DNA from: Akkermansiaceae bacterium
GTDB lineage: Bacteria; Verrucomicrobiota; Verrucomicrobiia; Verrucomicrobiales; Akkermansiaceae
Length of the DNA stretch: 64,000 bases
NCBI GenBank assembly: GCA_947462535.1
Contig: CANHPN010000003.1
Span: forward strand, 59,875-123,874
Reading direction: 5' to 3'
Shown here: positions 26,741 to 35,486 of the stretch, one piece after another
Layout of the letters: each line of letters begins with the position of its first letter
Numbering within the stretch: the stretch's first letter is position 1
Position numbers and translations under genes: made by a program
The notes under the pieces: generated by a model
The model's database searches: none
The model's input: the letters and a program-made list of their open reading frames with translations, nothing else
Told to the model about the DNA's origin: nothing

Positions 26741-27558
26741 TTTTTCCGCATGAAACTCTCCTCGTAGGGCGGCTCAGCGGCGAGCACGCGATCGACGGTC
26801 AGCACCGGCTGGATGACACCTTCCTCCAACGGAAAGCGCATAGTGCCAGCAACTTTCACCCAGCCGTTTTCGGGAAATTCCGGCGGCGTCTTGCCGAACT
26901 CGAGGACGATCGGGATCGCCCGGCTGTCGGCGGCGCAGCAGGTGATGAACAAGCGGTAGAGGCGCTTGCGCGAGCCGTGCGGGTTGCGGATTTTCTCGTC
27001 CATCCAGCGGCCTTCGGTTTCCACCTTGAGGCCGTCGAGCAAGCCCTGCATTTCGCGGTCGCCGCTGGAGAAGAACAACTCCATCAGGTTGAACTCGAGA
27101 AATCCGTCCGGCGTCTTGCGATGGCTTTTCTCGATTTCCTCAAGGGTCAGCGCGGGCAGCGACGAGGCGAGAAACGGCAGGGAAACGGCCGAGGGCGCGT
27201 CATACAGCCCTTTCCGCGAGAGCGCGGCGGCGGAGTATTCGTCCTTGGTCCAAGCGACTGATAGAACGACCGGCACGATCATCAGCAGCACTGCGGTGAG
27301 CGGGTGCATGTCGCCGCTTTCGTGGTCGTGCGGGTCCTCCTCGCCGCCGTGGTCGTGGCCGCAACCTGCCTGCTGGCCCGCAGTGAGCAGGTTGAAAAGC
27401 CCGAGCACCGCAAGCCCCAGCCCGCCCGCGAAGGAAATGATTCGGAAGTCCGGTGCGAGGTATTTGGTGATCCGCCCGCTGGCGTAGAAATACAACAGCA
27501 CCGCGCTCCAGACGAGCACCGCGAGGGAGAACAGGATGCGCCGGTTGCGGGAATTCAT
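26737..27558 (-). CDS. TIGR03943/DUF1980-type protein
   Basis: 'MNSRNRRILFSLAVLVWSAVLLYFYASGRITKYLAPDF', His-rich 'GCGHDHGGEEDPHDHESGDMH'; start overlaps the stop of the upstream permease gene (ATGA). Confidence 0.75.
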   Translation of the reverse strand: MNSRNRRILFSLAVLVWSAVLLYFYASGRITKYLAPDFRIISFAGGLGLAVLGLFNLLTAGQQAGCGHDHGGEEDPHDHESGDMHPLTAVLLMIVPVVLSVAWTKDEYSAAALSRKGLYDAPSAVSLPFLASSLPALTLEEIEKSHRKTPDGFLEFNLMELFFSSGDREMQGLLDGLKVETEGRWMDEKIRNPHGSRKRLYRLFITCCAADSRAIPIVLEFGKTPPEFPENGWVKVAGTMRFPLEEGVIQPVLTVDRVLAAEPPYEESFMRKK

Positions 27559-28514
27559 TTCGCTGCGAACACGAGTTGTTGCCAGTAGATCGAGATCCCG
27601 CCGATGGCGAGAAAGAGCCCGATGGCGAGAAGGACGATGAACCGCTTGCGCAGTACGGTTTGATAGAGGAAGAGCAGTTTCACATCCATCATCGGGCCGA
27701 AGGTGAGGAAGGCGAGTTTCGCGCCCCATGAGAATTTATCCAGAGTGGCCGCGATGAAGGCGTCCGAGGTGCTGCAGAGGCTGAGGATGAAGGCGAGGGC
27801 CATCAGCGCGGCCGGCGCGGCGGTCGGGTTTTTCGCGAGGCCGTCGAGCCATTGCGCACCGGGCGCGATGCCGGTGTTGAAGAGCGCGGTGATCGACACG
27901 CCGATGGCGAAATAGACCGCGACATCGACGAAGTCCTTCATCGCCGAGCGGAAGGCGGCGACCAGCCGGTTTTCCTCCGCGGGCTCGTCGTGCGAATGAT
28001 CGTGGCCGCAGCAGGAATGATCGTGGGCGGCTTTTGTCTCGTCCTTCTCCAGGCTCTCTACCAGCTTCGCCTTCAGCACCGAGGCGAGCGGAAGTTTCGA
28101 GACGATCATGCCGACGGCCACCGCGATGAGGAAACCTAGCAGCAGCCGCGAGCTGGTCATCATCGCCGCGCCTTGGCCTTGGAAGGCTTTCCAGGTGCTC
28201 AGCGCGGTGATGGGATTCACGATCGGGGCGGCGAGCATGTAAGTCAGCGCGCAGGAGACGGGCAGGCCTTTCCTCACCAGCCGCCGGATGACCGGGACCA
28301 CCGCGCATTCGCAAACGGGGAACACCGCGCCTAGCAGCCCGGCGCTCAGCACCGCGAAAAATTTGTTCTTCGGCAGGAAGCGGTCCATCATCCCCGCCGG
28401 CAGGTAAATGTCGATGAATCCGCTGATCAGCGTGCCCAGCAAAATGAACGGCACGCCTTCGAAAAGGATGCTCAGGAAGGCGAGCGCAAAGTCCTGCTGG
28501 GAATCGGGCGACAT
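27555..28514 (-). CDS. YraQ/DUF318-family permease
   Basis: 'GAVFPVCECAVVPVIRRLVRKGLPVSCALTYMLAAPIVNPI'; His-rich loop 'HDHSCCGHDHSHDE'. Confidence 0.85.
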   Translation of the reverse strand: MSPDSQQDFALAFLSILFEGVPFILLGTLISGFIDIYLPAGMMDRFLPKNKFFAVLSAGLLGAVFPVCECAVVPVIRRLVRKGLPVSCALTYMLAAPIVNPITALSTWKAFQGQGAAMMTSSRLLLGFLIAVAVGMIVSKLPLASVLKAKLVESLEKDETKAAHDHSCCGHDHSHDEPAEENRLVAAFRSAMKDFVDVAVYFAIGVSITALFNTGIAPGAQWLDGLAKNPTAAPAALMALAFILSLCSTSDAFIAATLDKFSWGAKLAFLTFGPMMDVKLLFLYQTVLRKRFIVLLAIGLFLAIGGISIYWQQLVFAAK

Positions 28515-28575
28515 CGGCGCAAGCAAACGCTGCCCGGGCACTCGTGTCAACCGGCAGGCGTTGCGCGCCCGGACT

Positions 28576-30387
28576 TCAATGCGCCGGGCCCTGGTGCTCC
28601 TGGATGTATTCCTGCTTGAGTCCCAACGCTTCGGGGGCGTGGAGCACGAGCATTTTCATCCGCACGTCCTTCGGCACGCTGGCGCGGGTGGCCTTGGAAA
28701 CGACGACCATCAGGAAGATCGCCAGTGGCACGGTCCAGATCGCGGGTTGCTCGCAGAGGATGCGGAGCAGCGGATGGGCGGCCCAGAAATCATTGAGCGG
28801 GGCGAAGCCGGAGAAGATCTTTCCCATCGCGCCCTTGTCGAGCGAGAGGTTGCTGACATTCGTCGCAGTGGCCGCGAAAAGCGCGCAGAGTCCGCCGGTG
28901 AGCATCCCCGCGGCCGCGCCTTTCATCGTCATGCCGCGCCACCAGACGCTCATGAACAACAGCGGGAAATAACTCGCGGCGGCGATGGCGAAGGCCTGGC
29001 CGACCATGAAGTTGATTTCCAACGGCTCGACGAAGCAGCCGAGGACCACGGAAATACTGCCGATGAGGACGGCGCACCATTTGAACATCCTCATGCGCTG
29101 GCCGGGCGTGGAGTTAGGGCGGAGCATCCGGCCGTAAACGTCATGGGCGAGCGCGCCGGTCATGGAAACCAGCAGGCCGGAGAAGGTGCTCATGAAGGCG
29201 GCGAAGGCACCCGCGCAAGTGATGCCGCTGAGGATCGAGCCGACGATGCCATATTTCTCGGAGATTAAAGTGGGAAGGCGGAGGACCACGGCGTCGGTGC
29301 CCTTGACGCCCGCGAGTCCGGTGTAGAGTTCGGGCATCAGGTTTCTACCCAGCACTCCGAAGATCGGAGGGAAAACATAGAACACGCCGATGAGAATCAT
29401 CACCCACATGGTCGTCTTTTTAGCGGCGACACCGTCCGGATTGGTATAGAAACGGACGAGGATGTGCGGTAGGCCGGCGGTGCCGCATACGAGCGCGACG
29501 ATGAGCGAGAAGGTGTAGATGAGCGAAAACGGCTTCTCGTTTTTCGCGAGGAACGGCGCGCGTTCTTCGACCGGGAGCGCGGCGGCGGCGGACTTCACGG
29601 CCTTGGTGGTGAGCGGGCCGAAGGGCGCGAGCCAGGCGTCGTCCTTGGGGGCCTTTTCCGGCAGGGCCTTGCGTTGCATCTCCGCAGGAGCGGCGGGCTG
29701 GACGATGGCGGGCTTGGAGTCGGCTTCGGCGGCGGATTGGTTCAGCGAGAGGTTTTTCCCGTAGCCGCCATAAACGGATAGAAGAACGAAAACCGGCGTG
29801 GAGATGGCGAACATTTTGATCCAATACTGAACCGCCTGGATCAGGGTGATGCCCTTCATCCCGCCGAGCGCGACATTCAGAGTGATGACCGCACCGACAA
29901 CGACCACGCCGACCCAATACGGCAGACCTGGTAGAATGTAGGAAAGCGCCGTGCCAGCGCCTTTCATCTGCGGCATCGTGTAGAAGAAGCCGATGAATAG
30001 CACGAAGCACACCGCGATGCGGCGGAACAACGGCGAGTCGAAGCGGCCCTCGGCGAAATCCGGAATCGTGTATGCGCCGAATCTCCGCAGCGGACCGGCG
30101 ATGAAAAGCAGCAGGAACAAATAGCCGCACGCATAACAGACCGGATACCAGAGCGCGTCGTAGCCGGAAGACATCACCATCCCGGCGATGCCCATGAAGC
30201 TCGCGGCGCTGAGGTATTCACCCGAGATCGCGGACGCGTTCCAGCCGACCGAGACCGAGCGGCCGGCGACGAAAAAGTCCGAGGCGGACTTGGATGACTT
30301 CGAGGAACGGAAGCCCATCCACAGCGTGACGACGACGGTGATGCCGGCGAAAGCGAGAATCCAGGGATCAATTTGTGAGAAGTTCAT
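28576..30387 (-). CDS. sodium:solute symporter (ActP-like cation/acetate symporter)
   Basis: 'DFFVAGRSVSVGWNASAISGEYLSAASFMGIAGM', multiple TM segments; follows a DUF485 gene, as actP follows yjcH. Confidence 0.88.
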   Translation of the reverse strand: MNFSQIDPWILAFAGITVVVTLWMGFRSSKSSKSASDFFVAGRSVSVGWNASAISGEYLSAASFMGIAGMVMSSGYDALWYPVCYACGYLFLLLFIAGPLRRFGAYTIPDFAEGRFDSPLFRRIAVCFVLFIGFFYTMPQMKGAGTALSYILPGLPYWVGVVVVGAVITLNVALGGMKGITLIQAVQYWIKMFAISTPVFVLLSVYGGYGKNLSLNQSAAEADSKPAIVQPAAPAEMQRKALPEKAPKDDAWLAPFGPLTTKAVKSAAAALPVEERAPFLAKNEKPFSLIYTFSLIVALVCGTAGLPHILVRFYTNPDGVAAKKTTMWVMILIGVFYVFPPIFGVLGRNLMPELYTGLAGVKGTDAVVLRLPTLISEKYGIVGSILSGITCAGAFAAFMSTFSGLLVSMTGALAHDVYGRMLRPNSTPGQRMRMFKWCAVLIGSISVVLGCFVEPLEINFMVGQAFAIAAASYFPLLFMSVWWRGMTMKGAAAGMLTGGLCALFAATATNVSNLSLDKGAMGKIFSGFAPLNDFWAAHPLLRILCEQPAIWTVPLAIFLMVVVSKATRASVPKDVRMKMLVLHAPEALGLKQEYIQEHQGPAH

Positions 30388-30402
30388 GGGTCGGTGAAAA
30401 TG

Positions 30403-30723
30403 TCAGGATTGGCGCTTGTTGCCCTCGGCCGCGTTGCGGACCTCGGCGTCTTCCAACGCCATCGAGCGGGTGATGAAGATGCGGGCGATGATCCAGACGT
30501 AGGGAAAAAACAACACGCCCAAGACCAGCCAGCTCACGGTGAAGCCGCCAACGCGGCGCGCCACGAGCTCCGGCGCGAGATAGTTGAGCAGTGGCAGCCC
30601 GAACAGCAGCAGCAGAAACGCCGTGGCACACGAGATGGAGAGCTTGAGCTGGTGCTTCATCAGGCCGTGGAGAAATTCCTCGCTGTGGATGAAATCGGTT
30701 TCTTCGGGCGGGCTTTGTGACAT
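30403..30723 (-). CDS. DUF485 domain protein (YjcH-like)
   Basis: 106-aa product from internal ATG 'MSQSPPEETDFIHSEEFLHGLMKHQLKLSISCATAFLLLLFGLP'. Confidence 0.82.
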   Translation of the reverse strand: MSQSPPEETDFIHSEEFLHGLMKHQLKLSISCATAFLLLLFGLPLLNYLAPELVARRVGGFTVSWLVLGVLFFPYVWIIARIFITRSMALEDAEVRNAAEGNKRQS

Positions 30724-30880
30724 CGGGAGAAAGGGCGCAGGGTTGGATTGGCAAAGGAAATGCAAGAGAACAGAAACCCACGGGCCATGCGTCAAGAACC
30801 ATTTCCCGGCCGAGGCGAGGATGGCCACATGGAAAACCGCCGCGTGCAGCCTGCTTATGAATTTGGTTCTCTCACGAATG

Positions 30881-30947
30881 TCGCGCGACCCATGCCGCAG
30901 CAGGCTGCGAGCGTCAGGGCGGCAGCGGGCTGCACGCAGTCCAAGGC
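30881..30947 (-). repeat. dispersed repeat copy A
   Basis: Reverse complement 'cttggactgcgtgcagcccgctgccgccctgacgctcgcagcctgctgcggcatgggtcgc' closely matches 34819-34884. Confidence 0.8.
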
Positions 30948-32093
30948 TCAGCCCTCGATCCGGTGCGGGAAAAAGCGGCTGAGATTTCCCGTGATCGGCG
31001 AGCGGTCGCCGCGCGCCGAAAGGCCGCGGCACTCGTCGCCGATCATCCACAAGCCCCAGACGAAATACTGCTGTCGGGCGGAAAAAAGATTCGCGTGCTT
31101 CTGATAAGCTATCGGCTCGCCGTGGTGGCCGGCGGCTCCGGTGGCGAGCGGATTCCCCCGGTCTATCAGTGAAACGCCCGCGCCCTCGCGGCCGAAGAAC
31201 GGCTTCTCCACCCAGTGCGAAACGCCTTGTGAACAAAGTGATTCCCGCGAGAGATACGCCGGCAGCAGCAGCGGATGACCGGGATAGAGCTCCCATAAAA
31301 TCGGCAGCAGGCCCTTGTTCGAAAGCATCATCTTCCACGCGGGTTCGATGAACCGGGACCGCTCCTGGCCGATCTCCGCGAAGAACGGCTCCTCGACCAT
31401 CCACTCCCAAGGATAGAGCTTGAAGAGTTTCTCGACGGGTTGCTCGTTAGGCCCGGTGAAATGGCCGCCCTCGGCAAACCCGATCTCCGACATGTCCATC
31501 AGCTCCACGGATTTCCCCGCTTGCTCAGCCGTCTCCGCGAGATAGGCGATGGTCTGGCGGTCTTCGAGATTCTCCCATGCGCAGGCGAAATGCACTGTCG
31601 CTTCCGGGATCGATTTCCAGCGCGCGACGAGCGCCTCGTGGATGGAGTTGAGCTGATCGCCTTCCGGGAAAACCGCCTCCAGCCACTGCCACTGGATGAC
31701 CGCCGCTTCTAACATGGAAGTCGGCGTGTCGGCGTTGTATTCGAGAAGTTTGGGTTGGCCCGTGCCGTCCCAGGCGAGGTCGAAGCGGCCGTAGAGCGAG
31801 AAATCCGCAGCCATCCAAGACGTCTGCACCAGGCCCGCAACCGCATCCGGAATGGCGAGGCGGTCCCACCAGCCGCGCTTGACGATTTGCTCGCAGGCTT
31901 CCAGGCAAATCGCATGCAGCTCGCTGGCCGCGTCCTCCAGGGTTTCCGCCGCTTTCATTGTTAGCGCCAGATGCTCGTCTTCAGTCCAATACGACTCGCC
32001 GCCCGCACCGTGCCAGATCAGGCCGGACTCCTCGACGCGTTGTCTCCAATCGGCACGCGGAGCGTTCGCCTCAAGACGGATGTTGGATTTCAT
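30948..32093 (-). CDS. glutathionylspermidine synthase family protein (YgiC-like)
   Basis: 'RFDLAWDGTGQPKLLEYNADTPTSMLEAAVIQWQWL', 'FVEKPFFGREGAGV' type motifs. Confidence 0.88.
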   Translation of the reverse strand: MKSNIRLEANAPRADWRQRVEESGLIWHGAGGESYWTEDEHLALTMKAAETLEDAASELHAICLEACEQIVKRGWWDRLAIPDAVAGLVQTSWMAADFSLYGRFDLAWDGTGQPKLLEYNADTPTSMLEAAVIQWQWLEAVFPEGDQLNSIHEALVARWKSIPEATVHFACAWENLEDRQTIAYLAETAEQAGKSVELMDMSEIGFAEGGHFTGPNEQPVEKLFKLYPWEWMVEEPFFAEIGQERSRFIEPAWKMMLSNKGLLPILWELYPGHPLLLPAYLSRESLCSQGVSHWVEKPFFGREGAGVSLIDRGNPLATGAAGHHGEPIAYQKHANLFSARQQYFVWGLWMIGDECRGLSARGDRSPITGNLSRFFPHRIEG

Positions 32094-32103
32094 CGGCTGG
32101 AAA

Positions 32104-32847
32104 TTAACTCCCGAAGGACGAGCGCCCGCTGCTGCGCGACGAGGATGTGCCGAAGCCACCGCGCACCGATTGACCGGCTTTGATCGGAACTCCGGTGGCC
32201 CGGCTCTGCGCGACCATCCGCTGATAGCCGGGATTGGCGGAGGCGTAGCGGCTCACCGCGCCGCGCTGGTCTTCCACGCCGCGCTGCCAGTTTCCCGCCT
32301 GCCCGCTGGCCTGACGGAATCCGTTGCCGGGCGAGAACATCCCCCGGTTGCCGGCTAGCAGCCAATACATCATCAAGGCATTGCCCATGCCAAAGCCGCC
32401 GCCTTGAGATTGCTGGCCGGATGGGTTAGAAGCGGTTTTCTGCTCCTCCTCCAAGGAGGACTCGACTCGCTTCAAGGCGTCCGGAGTCGGCCGACTTGCA
32501 GTCACGTATTCCGGAACATTCTCGTCCTGCCAGACACCGTTGATGAAATAGCGTCCGTCTTTGGCAAAGCCGTAGGGGTGCTCGTAGAAATTTTGCGCGC
32601 CCGCGTGATAGTAACCGACTCGCGGGATGTGGAAATTGTGGGAAACCTCGCCGTTGACGAGCCTGGATTTCTCGGTGTCCAGCTTGTCGATCTGCGACTG
32701 CGTTTCGGCGACCGCTTCGTCCTGCTCGCTCATCACGTGGTTCACCCCGCGGTCGCAACTGCTGAGAGTGCCTGCCAGAATGCAAGCGGTGGACCAGCGG
32801 AGGATGCCGCCGGGGCGGAGGGTGGTGAGGAAACTGCGTTTTTTCAT
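32104..32847 (-). CDS. YgiB/DUF1190-like putative lipoprotein
   Basis: N-terminal 'ACILAGTLSSC' lipobox; C-terminal 'SVRGGFGTSSSRSSGRSSFGS'; next to a YgiC-like gene as in ygiBC. Confidence 0.6.
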   Translation of the reverse strand: MKKRSFLTTLRPGGILRWSTACILAGTLSSCDRGVNHVMSEQDEAVAETQSQIDKLDTEKSRLVNGEVSHNFHIPRVGYYHAGAQNFYEHPYGFAKDGRYFINGVWQDENVPEYVTASRPTPDALKRVESSLEEEQKTASNPSGQQSQGGGFGMGNALMMYWLLAGNRGMFSPGNGFRQASGQAGNWQRGVEDQRGAVSRYASANPGYQRMVAQSRATGVPIKAGQSVRGGFGTSSSRSSGRSSFGS

Positions 32848-32937
32848 GAATCGAGACGCAGCCTAAATGGCGGTCCCGGCGGCGTCAACTTGATCGCCGT
32901 TCCAAAATCGACCGGTGTTTCAACTCGCCGCCCGCCA

Positions 32938-34188
32938 CTAACGTTTCTTCACCGACGTGCCGTCCGTCACCGTGTCCGGCGGGTGGAGCAGCACCTCGTC
33001 GTCGGCTTGCAGGCCGGAGATGATTTCTGTCAGACGGCCGTCGGTGTGGCCGGCCTCGACCGGAGTGAGCCTGGCCTCGCCGTCGCGGAAGACGTAGGTT
33101 TTCCAATCGTTGCCTTCCCGGAACAAGGCACCGGCCGGGACGATGAGCACGTCGTCCGCATGCCAGACCGCCACCCGGACCTCGACGCGGAACCGGTCGC
33201 CCAGCGCCTTCGCGGCCTCCGGAATGCCCAACAGATCGCTGAGCACGATGACCCTCTGCTCCTCCACGCCGAGCGCGGAAATCTTGGTGAAAGCTGCGGG
33301 CTCGACGCGGCGGACGCGGCCCTTGAGCGGATTTTCGCCGCCCCATTGCTCGACCTCTACCGCATCGCCGGGACGGATCGTCACGGCGTCGCGCGAGAGG
33401 ATTTCCGCCTCGATCTCGATGTCGGTTGGATCGCCGATTTCCAAAATCTGCGTGCCGGGCGTCACCACCATCTCGCTTTCCTGCATCACCTTGAGGACGC
33501 GGCCGGAAACGGGTGATTTTACCTCGACGAGATTGCCGGCGGTGACCGCATCCGGGCGCTCTAACGCGACGCGGGCCTGGGCGAGTTCGTAGTCGATGAC
33601 TTGCAGCGAAAACTCCGCCGCGCGGACTTCGGCGGCCCGCATCGCGGCGTCGCCTTCCGCGCGGTCGCGATCGGTGTCGGAAACCGTGCCCACCCGCGTG
33701 ACGGCACGGATACGGTCGCGATCCGCCGCGGCGATCTGCAAGGCGGATTGCCTGGCTTCGAGCGACGCGACCGCCTGCTTGCGGGAAGCCTCGTGCATCG
33801 AGACCAGCGCCTCCGCCTGCGCGCGGGCGCGGGCATCGAGCAGCGGCGAGGCCACCGGCTCGATGGCGGTGAGCAGGGTTTCTCCCGCTTTCACCTCGTC
33901 GCCAGGTTTGAGGGAAACCCGGCGCATTTTCCCCGCGACCGGCGCGGCGACGACATAACGGTTTCTAACCCGCGTCTTGCCCTCCTCGGAAACCCGCATT
34001 GTCAGCGGCCCGCGGACGACCGCGCCGGTCTCGATGATGACCGGCTTCGGCCACAGTCCCCAGGCGATTAGCGACAGTAGGAAAATCCCGCCGAGCCACG
34101 GCAGCGAGCGGCGGACGAGGTGCTGCCCGTTCGGGCCGCGCTTGGTGTCCCAGGGTGCGGAGGCGGCGGAGGTGTCGGGTGTGGCCAT
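32938..34188 (-). CDS. HlyD-family / RND periplasmic adaptor
   Basis: 'VAAPVAGKMRRVSLKPGDEVKAGETLL' and 'VKSPVSGRVLKVMQESEMVVTPGTQILEIGD' lipoyl-like halves. Confidence 0.85.
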   Translation of the reverse strand: MATPDTSAASAPWDTKRGPNGQHLVRRSLPWLGGIFLLSLIAWGLWPKPVIIETGAVVRGPLTMRVSEEGKTRVRNRYVVAAPVAGKMRRVSLKPGDEVKAGETLLTAIEPVASPLLDARARAQAEALVSMHEASRKQAVASLEARQSALQIAAADRDRIRAVTRVGTVSDTDRDRAEGDAAMRAAEVRAAEFSLQVIDYELAQARVALERPDAVTAGNLVEVKSPVSGRVLKVMQESEMVVTPGTQILEIGDPTDIEIEAEILSRDAVTIRPGDAVEVEQWGGENPLKGRVRRVEPAAFTKISALGVEEQRVIVLSDLLGIPEAAKALGDRFRVEVRVAVWHADDVLIVPAGALFREGNDWKTYVFRDGEARLTPVEAGHTDGRLTEIISGLQADDEVLLHPPDTVTDGTSVKKR

Positions 34189-34206
34189 GGGTAATCGGAT
34201 GATTTT

Positions 34207-34476
34207 CTATCTGAACAAATCGCTGTGGCTGCCCGTTCGCTCAAGGTAAAGAAACTCGTCCTCCACCCGGTAAATCAAGACCCAGCCCGGCTCGACATGA
34301 CAGTCACGAAAGCCTGACCCGTTACCAATCAGTGGATGATCTCGATGCCGCTCTTCCAGTGGTTCACCCGCCGCCAAGGCTCTCACCACGCCCTTGAGCT
34401 TCTCGATATCCTTCCCTCTCTTCCTCGGTTTTTTGAAGTCTTTCTTGACTTGGCGGGTTTGAAAAATGGACTTCAT
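34207..34476 (-). CDS. YafQ-family toxin
   Basis: 'QVKKDFKKPRKRGKDIEKLKGVVRALAAGEPLEERHRDHPLIGNGSGFRDCHVEPGWVLIYRV' RelE/YafQ fold. Confidence 0.88.
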   Translation of the reverse strand: MKSIFQTRQVKKDFKKPRKRGKDIEKLKGVVRALAAGEPLEERHRDHPLIGNGSGFRDCHVEPGWVLIYRVEDEFLYLERTGSHSDLFR

Positions 34477-34481
34477 GCATT

Positions 34482-34730
34482 TCAGCTCTCAAAAAGTTCT
34501 TCAACGGAATCAAATTTCTCCAGATTCTTCCCCGCCTTTGAGTCCTCCAAGGCCTTGATCGTCTCCTCGTTGGGGATGACCACATCGAAAGGCAGACCGT
34601 TTTTCAAAGCGATCTGGGTGTAGAACATCCGGATCGCCTCGGTCGGACTCAAGCCCAGGCGATGAAGAATCCTTTCAGCCTTCTCCTTGATCTCAGGCTG
34701 GATTCGGCTGTGAACGGCGGCGGTTTTCAT
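34482..34730 (-). CDS. RelB/DinJ-family antitoxin
   Basis: 'MKTAAVHSRIQPEIKEKAERILHRLGLSPTEAIRMFYTQIALKNGLPFDV' RHH antitoxin. Confidence 0.9.
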   Translation of the reverse strand: MKTAAVHSRIQPEIKEKAERILHRLGLSPTEAIRMFYTQIALKNGLPFDVVIPNEETIKALEDSKAGKNLEKFDSVEELFES

Positions 34731-34741
34731 AATCCCAAGAT

Positions 34742-34761
34742 GTTGCGTTTGCAACGCGTTG
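34742..34761. promoter_or_regulatory. candidate TA operator (overlapping palindromes)
   Basis: gttgc-gttt-gcaac overlapping caacgcgttg, ending 12 bp upstream of the dinJ-like start. Confidence 0.45.
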
Positions 34762-34818
34762 TCAAATGAGGATTTTCAATCGGGTGTCACTGAAAGCAGT
34801 GCCAAATCCGCCGCAGGC

Positions 34819-34884
34819 CCTGGACTGCGTGCAGCTTGCTGCCGCCTTGATGCCCGCAGCCCGCTGCGACATGGATCGCCCGGA
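34819..34884 (+). repeat. dispersed repeat copy B
   Basis: 'cctggactgcgtgcagcttgctgccgccttgatgcccgcagcccgctgcgacatggatcgc'; ORF shadow 'LRAACCRLDARSPLRHGS' parallels 'LRAARCRPDARSLLRHGS' in copy A. Confidence 0.8.
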
Positions 34885-34952
34885 ACCCACCTGCATGATC
34901 GAGACCGCGGCGGGGGTCTCCGCCATTCATTGTCGGCCCTTCTGCTAGAACC

Positions 34953-34999
34953 CTGCTTACGAAAAAGCAGAACCGGCGGGTGACTCGCATCACCCGCCG
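34953..34999. repeat. two hairpins next to the RAYT remnant
   Basis: ctgctt-acgaaa-aagcag and cggcgggtga-ctcgca-tcacccgccg (10-bp perfect stem). Confidence 0.7.
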
Positions 35000-35029
35000 A
35001 CTTTCCCGGATGCGCCGGGCCGCGTGCTA

Positions 35030-35430
35030 CCAAATGGTGCCGCTGATGGATTTGTATTGGAGGGAGGCCTGGCCCATGCGGTGTTGCTCTTCACGTAGGC
35101 CAGCGCCTGGGTGGCGAGCGGGCCGATGGTTTTCACCAGCGCGCTGCGGTCGGACGCCGGGTCCTGATAGAGGTTTCATCGACCCACCTTCCCTTGCCGA
35201 ACAACTGCTGCGCCTCGGTGGGCGTGTCCAGTGCGCGCAAGGTGGCCACCCCGTGTCCAGCGACTCCGGACTTTTACCACCGGCGCATGCCGCGAAACTG
35301 CTCCGGAACGCACCGGATTGAGATGGATGTAATCCGCCACGATCTAGAAATAACGACCCTCGCGCTCCTCGCCGTTGACCAACATCGCCTTGTAAAACGG
35401 CCCTGGAACACACGTGCAGCCGACACTTTT
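35030..35430 (-). pseudogene. degraded REP-associated (IS200/Y1-type) transposase
   Basis: Reverse complement reads 'VFQGRFYKAMLVNGEEREGRYF*IVADYIHLNPVRSGAVS..' with stops; 'YIHLNPVRSG' is typical of Y1_Tnp/RAYT proteins. Confidence 0.7.
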
Positions 35431-35486
35431 TTCGGGGTTGCATCCGGGTGGGCCTTGAAAAACGATGGGCTTTACCCCAATTGAAA

